The notes under the pieces: model-generated
What the model saw: only the letters and a program-made list of their open reading frames with translations
What the model was told of the DNA's origin: nothing
Databases searched by the model: none
Program-made: the position numbers and the translations under genes
Assembly (NCBI RefSeq): GCF_028583425.1
Contig: NC_072793.1
Span: forward strand, 103,649,689 to 103,713,688
DNA from: Eublepharis macularius
Lineage: Eukaryota; Chordata; Lepidosauria; Squamata; Eublepharidae
DNA: 64,000 nt
Direction: 5' to 3'
Shown here: positions 1 through 11,169 of the stretch, piece by piece
Layout of the letters: every line of letters begins with the position of its first letter
How positions within the stretch are numbered: the stretch's first letter is position 1

Positions 1-3000
1 AACGGGCACTAAAGAAAGGCCATTAGTAAAAATAAAAAAAAATTTAAAAAAAAGGCCAGTGCCACAAAAAAGAGGGGGATGTGTTAGAGACACTCCAGAA
101 CAATATTTTAGAAATGAAAACTCTGGACTGCCCCACTTTTATTAACCCGTTCCATGCCAAAAAGCTCCCGGAACAGCACAAAACAGCCTAGAACGGGCAC
201 TAAAGAAAGGCCAGTGCCACAAAAAAAAGTGAGATGTGTTAGAGACACTCCAGAACAATATTTTAGAAATGAAAACTCTGGACTGCCCCACTTTTATTAA
301 ACCGTTCCATGCCAAAAAGCTCCCGGAACAACACAAAAGAGCCCGGAACGGGCACTAAAGAAAGGCCAGTGCCACAAAAAAGAGGGGGATGTGTTAGAGA
401 CACTCCAGAACAATATTTTAGAAATGAAAACTCTGGACTGCCCCACTTTTATTAACCCGTTCCATGCCAAAAAGCTCCCAGTAAAGCACAAAACAGCCCA
501 GAACGGGCACTAAAGAAAAGCCAGTGCCACAAAGAAAAGTGGGATGTGTTAGAGACACTCCAGAACAATATTTTAGAAATGAAAACTCTGGACTGCCCCA
601 CTTTTATTAACCCGTTCCATGCCAAAAAGCTCCCAGTAAAGCACAAAACAGCCCAGAACGGGCACTAAAGAAAGGCCTGTGCCACAAAAAACAGTGGGAT
701 GTGTTAGAGACACTCCAGAACAATATTTTAGAAATGAAAACTCTGGACTGCCCCACTTTTATTAACCCGTTCCATTCCAAAAAGCTCCCGGAACAGCACA
801 AAACAGCCCGAAACGGGCACTAAAGAAAGGCCATTGGTAAAAATAAAAAAAAATTTAAAAAAAAGGCCAGTGCCACAAAAAAGAGGGGCATGTGTTAGAG
901 ACACTCCAGAACAATATTTTAGAAATGAAAACTCTGGAGTGGCACCCTTTAATTAACCCATTCCATGCCAAAAAGCTCCCGGAATAGCACAAAACAGCCC
1001 GGAACGGGCACTAAAGAAATGCCAGTGCCACAAAAAACAGTGGGATGTGTTAGAGACACTCCAGAACAATATTTTAGAAATGAAAACTCTGGACTGCCCC
1101 ACTTTTATTAACCCATTCCATGCCAAAAAGCTCCCAGTAAAGCACAAAACAGCCCAGAACGGGCACTAAAGAAAGGCCAGTGCCACAAAAAACAGTGGGA
1201 TGTGTTAGAGACACTCCAGAACAATATTTTAGAAATGAAAACTCTGGACTGCCCGACTTTTATTAACCCGTTCCATGCCAAAAAGCTCCCGGAACAGCAC
1301 AAAATGGCCCGGAACGGGCACTAAAGAAATGCCAGTGGTAAAAATAAAAAATTTTTTAAAAAAGGCCAGTGCCACAAAAAAGAGGGGAATGTGTTAGAGA
1401 CACTCCAGAACAATATTTTAGAAATGAAAACTCTGGACAGCGCCACTTTTATTAACCCGTTCCATGCCAAAAAGCTCCCAGAACAACACAAAAGAGCCCG
1501 GAACGGGCACTAAAGAAAGGCCAGTGCCACAAAAAACAGTGGGATGTGTTAGAGACACTCCAGAACAATATTTTAGAAATGAAAACTCTGGACTGCCCCC
1601 CTTTAATTAACCCATTCCATGCCAAAAAGCTCTTGGAACAGCACAAAACAGCCCGGAACGGGAACTAAAGAAAGGCCAGTGCCACAAAAAACAGTGAGAT
1701 GTGTGAGAGACACTCCAGAACAATATTTTAGAAATGAAAACTCTGGACAGCCCCACTTTTATTAACCCGTTCCATGCCAAAAAGCTCCCGGAACAACACA
1801 AAAGAGCCCGGAACGGGCACTAAAGAAAGGCCAGTGCCACAAAAATCAGTGGGATGTGTTAGAGACACTCCAGAACAATATTTTAGAAATGAAAACGCTG
1901 GACAGGCACCCTTTAATTAACCCATTCCATGCCAAAAAGCTCTTGGAACAGCACAAAACAGCCCGGAACGGGAACTAAAGAAAGGCCAGTGCCACAAAAA
2001 ACAGTGAGATGTGTTAGAGACACTCCAGAACAATATTTTAGAAATGAAAACTCTGGACTGCCCCACTTTTATTAACCCATTCCATGCCAAAAAGCTCCCA
2101 GAACAGCACAAAACAGCCCGGAACGGGCACTAAAAAAAGGCCAGTGCCACAAAAAAGAGGGGGATGTGTTAGAGACACTCCAGAACAATATTTTAGAAAT
2201 GAAAACTCTGGACTGGCACCCTTTAATTAACCCATTCCATGCCAAAAAGCTCCCGGAATATCACAAAACAGCCCGGAACAGGCACTAAAGAAATGCCAGT
2301 GCCACAAAAAACAGTGAGATGTGTTAGAGACACTCCAGAACAATATTTTAGAAATGAAAACTCTGGACTGCCCCACTTTTATTAACCCGTTCCATGCCAA
2401 AAAGCTCCCAGTAAAGCACAAAACAGCCCAGAATGGGCACTAAAGAAAGGCCAGTGCCACAAAAAACAGTGGGATGTGTTAGAGACACTCCAGAACAATA
2501 TTTTAGAAATGAAAACTCTGGACTGCCCCACTTTTATTAACCCGTTCCATGCCAAAAAGCTCCCGGAACAGCACAAAACAGCCCGAAACGGGCACTAAAA
2601 AAGGCCATTGGTAAAAATAAAAAAAAAATTTAAAAAAAAGGCCAGTGCCACAAAAAAGAGGGGGATGTGTTAGAGACACTCCAGAACAATATTTTAGAAA
2701 TGAAAACTCTGGACTGCCCCACTTTTATTAACCCGTTCCATGCCAAAAAGCTCCCGGAACAGCACAAAACAGCCTGGAACGGGCACTAAAGAAAGGCCAG
2801 TGCCACAAAAAAAAGTGAGATTTGTTAGAGACACTCCAGAACAATATTTTAGAAATGAAAACTCTGGACGGCCCCACTTTTATTAACCCGTTCCATGCCA
2901 AAAAGCTCCCGGAACAACACAAAAGAGCCCGGAACGGGCACTAAAGAAAGGCCAGTGCCACAAAAAACAGTGGGATGTGTTAGAGACACTCCAGAACAAT

Positions 3001-3068
3001 ATTTTAGAAATGAAAACTCTGGACTGCCCCGCTTTTATTAACCCATGCCATGCCAAAAAGCTTCCGGC
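1..3068 (-). repeat. 155-bp satellite array, left copy
   Basis: About 19 head-to-tail units of 155 bp fill this stretch and run off the left edge of the window. Each unit has the landmarks GTTAGAGACACTCCAGAAC, ACTCTGGACTGCCCC, TTCCATGCCAAAAAGCTCC and AACGGGCACTAAAGAAAGG. A few units (near 25, 830, 1335 and 2610) are about 35 bp longer because an A/T-rich segment plus a second AAAGGCCA is inserted. Every unit holds a 64-codon open frame on the minus strand that overlaps the next one. As 155 is not a multiple of 3 the frame shifts each unit, so these are not genes. The array recurs in the opposite orientation at 23290-24600. The strand given is relative to that copy. Confidence 0.95.
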
Positions 3069-3860
3069 TGTTTTTTCTTTGTCTTTGGATGGGGATGGGG
3101 ATGGGGATGGGGATGGGGAATTTTATTTTTGGCAACCTCTTCTACATACAAAACTTTTTTGGTACAAAGTTGTAATGTTATAAAATGGTAAAAATTTCAT
3201 AAAATTGTAATTTTACTAACAATCTAACTCAAATAAGTTTATAGATAATTCAAACAGTATTGCTTCTATAATCATATTACGCATAAATATTAGACATAAC
3301 TTTTAAACATTAAGTAAACATAAGCAAAGCCATGTTGGATCAGGCCAGTGGCCCATCCAGTCCAACATTCTGTTACACACAGTGGCTAGAAATCCAGTGC
3401 CATCTAAAGGACTGTCAGTGGGGCCAGGACACCAGAAGCCCTCCCACTGCCTTCCTTCCAGCACCAAGACAACAGAGCACCACCTCCCCACAAAGAGAAT
3501 ACCATCTATCTCCTGTGGCTAATAGCCACTGATGGACCTCTGCTCCATATATTTGTCCAGTCCCCTCTTGAAGCTGGCAAAGCTGGTAAAAAGTATTAAA
3601 TACTCGGTAGAGATGTGTTGAAGGTTTTATCTTAAATCCTGAGCAGCTTGAAAACTTCAAGTGAGAACTGAAAACACGTTTCTCTCTTTTAGAGAAACTG
3701 CTTTTCAGTACAAAATAAACGGGATGTATGTTTTTGTTGCACTCTCCCAACCAGGAGACAGACTCCTCCTAAGAGTTTAATGGCTTCTTTCATTAACAAA
3801 TGCTAGTCGTTTTCATTACGTGAGGTATCAAAATATAAATGTTTCATTAAGCTTCTTTCT
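3069..3860 (-). repeat. Left inverted arm next to the satellite
   Basis: This segment is the reverse complement of about 20645-21140. Shared landmarks are the TTTGGCAACCTCTTC / GAAGAGGTTGCCAAA stretch, the CCAACCAGGAGACAGACTCC stretch and the tract ending in a hexamer repeat. The hexamer is GGATGG-type, about five copies at 3087-3118. Just outside it lies a very short vestige of the CAAAGA repeat (3071-3087) that is greatly expanded in the right arm. A separate interspersed repeat (3315-3590) has inserted here but not in the right copy. No coding sequence is seen. Confidence 0.85.
3315..3590. repeat. Interspersed repeat inserted in the left arm
   Basis: The block starts near AAGCAAAGCCATGTTGGATC and ends near CTCTTGAAGCTGGC. 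I recognise it as a repeat common in squamate genomes, with phrases such as TCAGTGGGGCCAGGACAC and CTAATAGCCACTGATGGACC. It is absent from the matching position of the right arm at about 20890, so it inserted after the two arms arose. Family assignment (SINE or LINE fragment) is not certain. Confidence 0.6.
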
Positions 3861-5374
3861 CCAAGCTGGCTCATCTCTGCTACTCAGGAGGAGTTGATCA
3901 GATCCTGTACTGGCTCTCCTGACATTTCCTCAGCAGGGGGAAGGCCGTGGGCTGCCAGGCATGCGCTCCTGTGCTTGGTCCATGCCTCTGCCCTTACCCT
4001 CAGCCTTCGCTGCTCCTGGAGTTCTTTGGGAGACAGTGGCAGTTCTAGCAGCAGGCAGGTCCATGCTAAGGCCGCCTGGCTTGATGACACTGTGGTTGTC
4101 TACCCTCCTGGAGATCCCCACAAATTACAACTGATCTCCAAATGACAGGTTTTAACATTCTCCGAGACATGGGGGCTTCTTAGGCTGGCCTATGTGGAAT
4201 TATACCCCACATAGGTACTACCTGACAATTGATGCCAACCCACCTAGACAACTCCGAGAGTTACAAATTATACCCCACTGAGGACCCTCCATATTATGAT
4301 TGCCGTACCTGGAGATCTCCTTCCATTTCAGCTGAACTCCATATGTCCTATTTTACCTAAATTGGAGGCAATGGTGGTATTGGGTATTGGCAACTGGGTG
4401 TCTGAAGCACCTCCTTACAGTAGTTGCCAACTTGGGGTTTCAGGGGGCTTATATTTTCACCACTTCCTTATTCAAAGCCAAGTCTAATATAGGGTGCTTG
4501 GAGGGAGGCCACATTCGAGGCCTTAGGTCCAGAACCAGAGACTGGATCAGCACCAGCACCAGCACATTGGAGACAATGGTGGTATTGGGTATTGGCAACT
4601 GGGTGTCTGAAGCACCTCCTTACAGTAGTTGCCAACTTGGGGTTTCAGGGGGCTTATATTTTCACCACTTCCTTATTCAAAGCCATGTCTAATACTGGGT
4701 GCTTGGAGACAGGCCACATTCGCAGCCAAAGATTGTGGCCTGACACCAAGCACATGTGCTGGTGCCAATACCACCATTGTCTCCAATTTAGGTAAAATAG
4801 GACATATGGAGTTCAGCTGAAATGGAAGGAGATCTCCAGGTATGGCAATCATAATATGGAGGGTCCTCAGTGGGGTATAATTCCACAGAAGCCACACTCC
4901 AAAGCCACCATTCTGTTTGAGATAATTAAAACTTGTCATTTTAAAGTCATTTGTAACTCTCGGAGTTCTCTAGGTGGGTTGGCATCAATTGTCAGGTAGT
5001 ACCTATGTGGGGTATAATTCCACATAGGCCAGCCTAAGAAGCCTCCATGTCTTGGAGAATGTTAAAATCTGTCATTTGGAGAACAGTTGTAATTTGTGGG
5101 GATCTCCAGGAGGGTTGGCAACCACAGTGTCATCAAGCCAGGTGGCCTTAGCATGGACCTGCCTGCTGCCAGACCTGCCACCGTCTCCCAAAGAACTCCA
5201 GGAGCAGCGAAGGCTGAGGGTAAGGGCAGAGGCATGGACCAAGCACAGGAGCGCATGCCTGGCAGCCCACGGCCTTCCCCCTGCTGAGGAAATGTCAGGA
5301 GAGCCAGTACAGGATCTGATCTACTCCTCCTGAGTAGCAGAGATGAGCCAGCTTGGAGAAAGAAGCTTAATGAA
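3843..5374. mobile_element. Foldback element with about 0.55-0.6-kb inverted arms
   Basis: The left arm (3843-4383) and right arm (4765-5374) are reverse complements of each other, starting TTCATTAAGCTTC and ending GAAGCTTAATGAA. The right arm is longer, mostly because of an extra segment of about 50-70 bp near 4890-4945. The 381-bp loop contains a direct duplication of roughly 150 bp (about 4361-4513 and 4565-4720). The arms contain phrases such as GGAGATCAGTTGTAATTTGTG-like and ATTATACCCCACTGAGGACC, typical of an abundant squamate MITE-like family. No transposase is present. Open frames on both strands mirror each other and are by-products of the palindrome. Confidence 0.8.
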
Positions 5375-5929
5375 CCCAGCCTCACCTGTAGGAGAAACTC
5401 CCTTTATAAGGCCGCAGCTAGCATGGGATTAGCTAATCACAATTGTGGTATTCTGGATTTGGCTGTTGGTGAGCTCTTAGGCTCTGGCTGCCTGAGCCTT
5501 GGTGGGTCACAGTCTTTGATTTTGGAATCTGTTACTTGACCATGGAGTTTGACCTGAGAATCTTTGTTGTTGGCCCTGTTGTCGTCAGAACTTGCCTCCA
5601 ACCTAGTGAGCACGATATTTTTAATCCTTCTGTTTTTATTTGTTGCTCTTCATTATACTCGTAGATTATGTTGCTGCTGTTTCTGTGGGTTTGTCATGAA
5701 AATATGGTTTAGAGCACATTATACTAAGTGATACATGTGTATTCTGATGAACTTTGTTTTAGAATTTCATTAGGCTGTCTTGGTTTGGGGCATAAATTGA
5801 GCCAAATGTGTAAGTTTGGTTTTCTATAGTGCCTTTAATAAATATGAATCTGCCTTTCAGATCTCTTAGTGTATCTTTATGTTGGAAGGGTAAATATTTT
5901 TACTTTACCCTTCCAACATAAATTTTAAA
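5375..5929. other. No gene seen; contains a small hairpin
   Basis: No open frame or family motif is recognisable. The only structure found is the 19-bp hairpin at 5876-5922. Confidence 0.6.
5876..5922. repeat. Perfect 19-bp hairpin
   Basis: The arms at 5876-5894 and 5904-5922 (TTTATGTTGGAAGGGTAAA and its reverse complement) are perfect, with a 9-nt loop. It could be the end of a small foldback element or a cruciform-prone site. No function is implied. Confidence 0.9.
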
Positions 5930-6664
5930 TTTCAGGCATGGGAGAGACGGAGCTCTTTCAATGTGCTATTATTCTCTTCAACGCCGACACCACACCCTCC
6001 GCTTTTCTCCATTTCTCAGCTTCTTCTGGTGGTAGCTAGGATAATTCATCCCATGAAGTAGGTTCAGGTATTTCTGCTATTCTTAGTGCAGAGGTAGTCA
6101 AGTCACGTTTATTATTAGTCTGCAACCAGTACATATAAAACCATTTGCAAATCAGTTTAAAAACAGTCAAGATTGGATACAGGGTGATCCAGGAGAATAT
6201 ATTGCAGATTGGGGGAAGTTGAAACAATACTTAGAAAAAAAATGGGATGTGAAAGGAGGACTGTGGCAGTTTGAGAACTATTAATTTGTGACCTTATAAA
6301 TGGGAGGGAGAAGTAACTTTACCATTAATGGGAAAATTTAGCTATTAATTAATCTAAGCTAGTATTACTATTAAGAAGACTTTATTAAAATATATAGGTT
6401 AAATAGGGATGTAGAGATTGGATATATTAGCGGATTTGAAATATAAAAGAATTTGAATATGCTTAGAGTAAGAGATATAATATAAATATGATTTAGAAGA
6501 ATATAGTTGAAAACAAGTTAAATAATAGAGGGGTTAAGGGTTGGAAAGCTGTTGGAAGTCTATAAGGAGGGGGGGAAGGGTGGGGGTCGATATAATTTAG
6601 GTAAGATGGGGAATGTGTGTAATATTTATGTACTCACCAATAAAAATTTTTTTTAAAAAAAAAT
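5930..6664 (+). mobile_element. L1-like LINE 3' end
   Basis: The sequence reads like the last part of an L1 ORF2 followed by a 3'UTR rich in purines (AGGAGGGGGGGAAGGGTGGGG at about 6565), ending in AATAAAAATTTTTTTT and an A-rich tail at about 6640-6664. Stops interrupt the coding part. Family assignment rests on this tail architecture and is moderate. Confidence 0.45.
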
Positions 6665-7363
6665 GAGATTGGATACAGGGGAAAAACGATGAATAAATAT
6701 GAGTAAAAAAATAAGATCACCATAAATTAGTTGTTTAAAAGGTTAAAATACATTCAGTCTGCCTTATGCGATTTACGTTGCTTGTAGACCTGGCCACAGA
6801 ATCTTGCTACTTGATGTGTTGTCTGGTGATTCCGATCAGACAAAAGATAATCAAGTTTGATTTTATTTGAACTTCCAGGGAATCTTTCTACTAATGGACT
6901 GATGGTTTCCGCTCTAATTTTACTGTGACTTGGGCAGTTAAAGAAGATGTGCTCCATTGAGTCAGTTTCTCTTAGGGGATAGGAGCAAAGCCTAAGAGAG
7001 TAAGGGACAGCTTTAAACTTTCCTTCCAGAATGGCAGAGGGTGGAGTTGAACTCCTAGCTAAAGTAAATGCCCTTCTGGAGTTACTGGATTCAAGAAAGT
7101 AAAAATAGGCTGCAGCAGCGGCAATATATTTAGTAGTATCTGAAGAAATAAAACCTGGTGCTCTAAGTAAATCTGTTTGTCTTTCAATGTCTGTCACTCT
7201 CTGCTTAATGAGTGATTTTGCTCGGTCTAACCCCATGACTAGCAAACTTTGAGGGGAAAGACCCAATTTTCCCAGGGATTTCAGAGTCGCCTTTTGCCAA
7301 TTAGATTGAAATTTGTCTTGGAATAACAGAAGGAGCAGACCTTGCGGGTTTAGACGTCCTGAC
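6665..7363 (-). mobile_element. LINE C-terminal part (3' half of a LINE split by copia)
   Basis: A minus-strand open frame (stop at 6754, running up into 7363) encodes the C-terminal region of a non-LTR retrotransposon polyprotein. It includes a Cys...His...Cys patch with the phrase MEHIFFNCPSHSKIR. The reading continues without interruption up to the left end of the copia element. It resumes on the other side at 12748, which carries the reverse transcriptase part. A short 3'UTR runs to about 6665, abutting the L1 tail. The clade is not settled: the layout is compatible with an R4/Dong-like or similar LINE, which I cannot prove by eye. Confidence 0.75.
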
Positions 7364-7792
7364 TGTTGGAATATATGTGTGTTGCAAGGTCTGAGATTCA
7401 GCCATTATGGGGTTAATGTGTTTACCTACCATGCTATTGTTTAGATTGACCTGGAAAAGGAACCTGGCTCAAAGCCAATAATCTGCAAGCCCGGGAAACT
7501 TGAGAGTGTTTGTAAACTGTTATTGGTCAACAGGTCAGGTGACTGTCCTTTCAGGGTCAAGAAGAAGGAGGAAGAAGAAGATTCTCCATTCTGTTACCCC
7601 AGCTCTTTGTTGTAAACAGTAAGGAAAAATGTAGCTCCAGGTGTTTGTTGTTTTGTAGGCAACCTGTGACCCTTTTCCCTTTAGAAGTAAATGTTTTTTT
7701 TAAAAGCTAAACTTGTGTGCTGACTCTCTATTGAGTCAAGATCCATTGCACCTATGATTTAAAGCTATTTTAACCTTTTTTTCCCCCCAACA
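7364..7792 (+). repeat. copia 5' LTR
   Basis: A 429-bp direct repeat of 12320-12747, TG...CA bounded, preceded by the CTGAC target duplication. A third, diverged copy stands alone in reverse at 15341-15766. Confidence 0.95.
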
Positions 7793-7795
7793 AAG

Positions 7796-7811
7796 TGGTA
7801 GCAGAGGATGG
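7796..7811 (+). other. copia primer-binding site (initiator tRNA-Met)
   Basis: TGGTAGCAGAGGATGG is the exact complement of the 3' end of eukaryotic initiator tRNA-Met. It starts 3 bases after the LTR, where a Ty1/copia primer site is expected. Confidence 0.93.
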
Positions 7812-8172
7812 TTGGTTTTGGTTGGTGATTTTGTTATGGTGGTTTGTTTTGCCAAACAAGCAAATAATTTTTGAAATGGATCTTTAAAGAGAGAAACTAA
7901 GTTAGATAGGCACAAAGGCTCAGATTTTTTTTTCTACCAAACCTTTTTGCTGCATTCAGTTGTAACTGGGAAAAGGAGACTATTTTAAAGATCTCGCTGT
8001 CTTTAAAAGTTTCTTAAAACTGGTCTGCACTGAGAAAACTGCAGCTGACAACTATTTGAAGTTTTTTTTCCTTTTACCCTCAGAGCGGAGCCTGAAACTG
8101 AGCCGGCAGACGGCAGCAGAGAACAAAGGAGATCGTTAACTCCATGTGTGCCTGAATCTTCACAGCTGAAAA

Positions 8173-10317
8173 ATGAGTTCCTCTGACCAGGGAGTCGTGA
8201 GTAATCCAAAGCCCTTTCAAGTCAGCCAAGGAAGTTTTAATATGCCTCATTTAAATAAAAGCAACTTTACTTGGTGGCTGGCATTATTAAAAACCCAACT
8301 TGAAATGCATAATGCTGAGGACATTCTAACTGCAGACATCCCAGCTGATCCTCAAATAAAGCTTGAATTTACCAGGAAAAATGCTCTAGCCAAAACATTA
8401 ATTATGACCTCAGTATCTCATTATGAAGTGCAGGACTTGCATACCTTTGATACTGCAAAAGAGATGCTTGAAGCTTTAAAGAAGCGTTTTGAAAAACAGA
8501 CATGCACCAAAATAATCTATCTTAAAATAGAATTGTTTGATTTTAAAATTAAAGAAGGGGATTCTATACCTGCTCAATTGCAAAGATTTATGAGATTGCA
8601 TAGAGAGTTGGATGAACTCAGAGAGGCCCCAAAAGAGTGGGATGTTGTTGTTGCCTTGCTGAAAAGTTTACCAAGTAGCTATGATAATTTAGCACTTCTC
8701 TTGAGACATAAAGAGAATTTAACACTGGAGCAATTGCTGACAAGTTTAAGAGAGGAACTGGATTCAAGAGAGGGAAGGAATTTACAGGCTGTGTCTGATG
8801 GAATGACTGTTTTGAATTTGGGAAATGGATATAGAGGCAGACAGACTAACTGCTTTTCTTGTGGTGGAAGGAGCCACATGGCCAGAGACTGTGCATTAAA
8901 CCGAATGAATAATGGAGCGGCCATTGCTAGCCAATCAAATGCACGTTACCCTAGTACAGAGACTCATGTTGAAAGAGCACCTTCTCGTGGCAGAAGAGAT
9001 TATAGCCGAAAAGGGAATTTTAGATCCAGAAGCAGAGGGAGTGTGTCTAGAGGCAGATTTCAGAGAAATGGCAGGAGTAATTTTTCACTAAGAGTTTTTG
9101 ATGATGAAGATATTCAGGATAAGAAATTATTCCTCATCGATTCAGGAAGCTGCTGGCATATCTGCAAATATCGTGAATTGTTTTCTGAACTTGATACTGA
9201 TGATAAACCCAGACTGTTCCAAGTAAATAAACAATCACTTAATGTGCTAGGAACTGGAAAGGTGCCAATTAAGCTATGCACAACAAGAGGGGAAATAGTA
9301 AATGTTACCCTTCAAGATGTGGCATTTGTTCCTGAAGCAGCAGAGAATTTAATCTCAACTAAGAAACTTGTGGAAAAGGACTGTGTGGTGGTTCTTCAGA
9401 AGAGAATGGGTAGTAGAAGTGTAATTGTTGAAAGGAAATCTGGAGTTAAGTTTGCTGTTGAAGAGAGAAATGGACTGCGTTATTTTGTTAGTGAAAGACC
9501 AGAAGTTGCTGATGCTGGTGAAGGACAGATTTATCAAACTAGCCAAGGTGCTTGTGATCATAGGAGATGTTTACATTCATGGCATGTAAGAACAGGCCAT
9601 AGAGGCATACAAAGTGTTGAAAAGTTGTTAAAGGACTGTGGAATTTTTGTTCCTGTTTGTGATAAAGCAAGAGAGAAATGTGAAACCTGTCTTAAAGCAA
9701 AAGGAACTAGCCCAAGCTACACAGGAAAGTCCACTACTCATAATGAGGAACTTCTAGAGACTGTATACTCTGATCTTGTTGGTCCACTAGCGCCATCTCT
9801 TGGCGGCAACAGATATTTTGCAACTTTTACTGAAAGTAAAATGAGGTATAGCATTGTATATCTGATGAAGAGCAAAGATGAAACGCTTGAGAAATTTAAA
9901 TCTTTTGTTGCCACAGTTAAGAATAAGTTTGGAAAAGCTCCTCAAAGCCTACGTACTGATGGTGGTGGAGAATATTGCAATGCAGAATTTAAGAAGTTTT
10001 TGCAATTTGAAGGCATTGAACATAAAGTCACTATACCTCACTCTCCACAACAAAATGGATGTTCTGAGAGACTGAATAGGACTATACAGGAAATGTGCAG
10101 ATGTATGCTTATACATTCTGGATTACCCAATGCATTATGGGCTGAAGCTGTGAACACAGCAGTTTATCTACACAACAGAGTACCTTCAAAGGTGACAGGC
10201 ATTACTCCATTTGAAGCCTGGTTTGGCAAGAAGCCTGCTCTGAAGCACATCAAAGCATTTGGTTCCAAGGCCTATGCTTTTATACCAAAGGAAAGGAGTG
10301 GGAAGCTTGATCCTTGA
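8173..10317 (+). CDS. copia Gag-protease-integrase, cut short by a nonsense codon
   Basis: The frame opens at ATG 8173, 380 bases after the LTR. Residues 1-220 are a Gag (UBN2-type) region. A CCHC zinc knuckle CFSCGGRSHMARDC lies at 227-240, followed by an Arg/Gly/Ser-rich linker. The aspartic protease motif is at 322-325 (IDSG). The integrase has a His/Cys zinc-binding region and a D,D,E catalytic core visible in YSDLVGP, LRTDGGGEY and NGCSERLNRT. The frame ends at TGA 10315-10317 inside the motif that normally reads KLDPRA, so the stop is best explained as a CGA-to-TGA change. The same frame resumes immediately and runs to 11169. In an intact element this would be one polyprotein with the reverse transcriptase. 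Confidence 0.92.
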   Translation: MSSSDQGVVSNPKPFQVSQGSFNMPHLNKSNFTWWLALLKTQLEMHNAEDILTADIPADPQIKLEFTRKNALAKTLIMTSVSHYEVQDLHTFDTAKEMLEALKKRFEKQTCTKIIYLKIELFDFKIKEGDSIPAQLQRFMRLHRELDELREAPKEWDVVVALLKSLPSSYDNLALLLRHKENLTLEQLLTSLREELDSREGRNLQAVSDGMTVLNLGNGYRGRQTNCFSCGGRSHMARDCALNRMNNGAAIASQSNARYPSTETHVERAPSRGRRDYSRKGNFRSRSRGSVSRGRFQRNGRSNFSLRVFDDEDIQDKKLFLIDSGSCWHICKYRELFSELDTDDKPRLFQVNKQSLNVLGTGKVPIKLCTTRGEIVNVTLQDVAFVPEAAENLISTKKLVEKDCVVVLQKRMGSRSVIVERKSGVKFAVEERNGLRYFVSERPEVADAGEGQIYQTSQGACDHRRCLHSWHVRTGHRGIQSVEKLLKDCGIFVPVCDKAREKCETCLKAKGTSPSYTGKSTTHNEELLETVYSDLVGPLAPSLGGNRYFATFTESKMRYSIVYLMKSKDETLEKFKSFVATVKNKFGKAPQSLRTDGGGEYCNAEFKKFLQFEGIEHKVTIPHSPQQNGCSERLNRTIQEMCRCMLIHSGLPNALWAEAVNTAVYLHNRVPSKVTGITPFEAWFGKKPALKHIKAFGSKAYAFIPKERSGKLDP

Positions 10318-11169
10318 GCTGAAGTTGGACTAATTGTAGGGTATGCCACTGGTGGAAGAGGATACAGAATTTACAATCCTCAAGAGCACAAAGTTAAAGA
10401 ACAGAACGTGGTGTATGTGGATGAGAGCCATTTATTATATGCTTCTAATACAACTGAATCCACAGTGACAACTGATCCAAGTGATACAGAAACTGCTCCT
10501 GTAGAATTGGTCGATTGGTTACCTGCAGTGACACCCGGGAAACCGGCAAGTCCACCTTCTCAAGAGATTACCCAAACAGAAGGGGAAGCAGGGACTGGAC
10601 CAGAGGAGACAGCAGCAGCAACCACTGTGAGACAATCGGAAAGAAGCAACAAAGGAAACCCACCAAAGAAGTATGGATTCTGTGAAACTGTGCAACTTAT
10701 CCAAGAACCTAAGAACTGGAAAGATATATGCAAACTACCTGCAGATGAAAGAGACAAATGGATTGAAGCAATGGAAGAAGAACTGCAATCCATAAATACA
10801 AAACAAGTATGGACTCTCACAAATTTACCCCCAGACAGAAGACCTGTTGGATGCAAATGGGTGTTCAAAATCAAGCACAATGCTGATGGGACTGTTGAGA
10901 AATACAAAGCACGTTTAGTAGCTAAAGGATTCTCCCAGGAATATGGAACTGACTACTTTGAGACTTTTGCACCAGTTATCAACCATGCAACATTCAGGAC
11001 ACTACTCAGTGTTGCAGCATCAAGAAACATGATAGTAGAGCATCTGGATATAAAGACAGCCTTTCTCAATGGAGAATTATCTGAGGAAATCTATATGGAG
11101 CAACCTGATTCCAGATCAAGGGAATGGAAGATCATGTGTACAAGCTCAACAAAGGTCTATATGGCTTAA
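10318..11169 (+). pseudogene. copia polyprotein, linker and start of reverse transcriptase
   Basis: This is in the same frame as the upstream Gag-integrase part. It covers the end of integrase (GLIVGYATGGRGYRIYNP), a variable linker, and the N-terminal reverse transcriptase (WKDICKL..., GCKWVFKIKHNADG, YKARLVAKGFSQ, HLDIKTAFLNGEL). It fails near 11108 after YMEQPD: the expected continuation lies in another frame from about 11115, so a small deletion has occurred. The downstream half is the next entry. Confidence 0.88.

Noticed and set aside
142..2922. Series of near-identical 64-residue minus-strand frames in the satellite (and again at 23364-24486)
   Set aside because: One per 155-bp unit, overlapping and frame-shifting between units. 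They arise from the repeat, with no conserved start context or protein family.
3894..5385. Frames of 60-107 codons repeated on both strands
   Set aside because: Mirror images of the same foldback arms; no recognisable protein.
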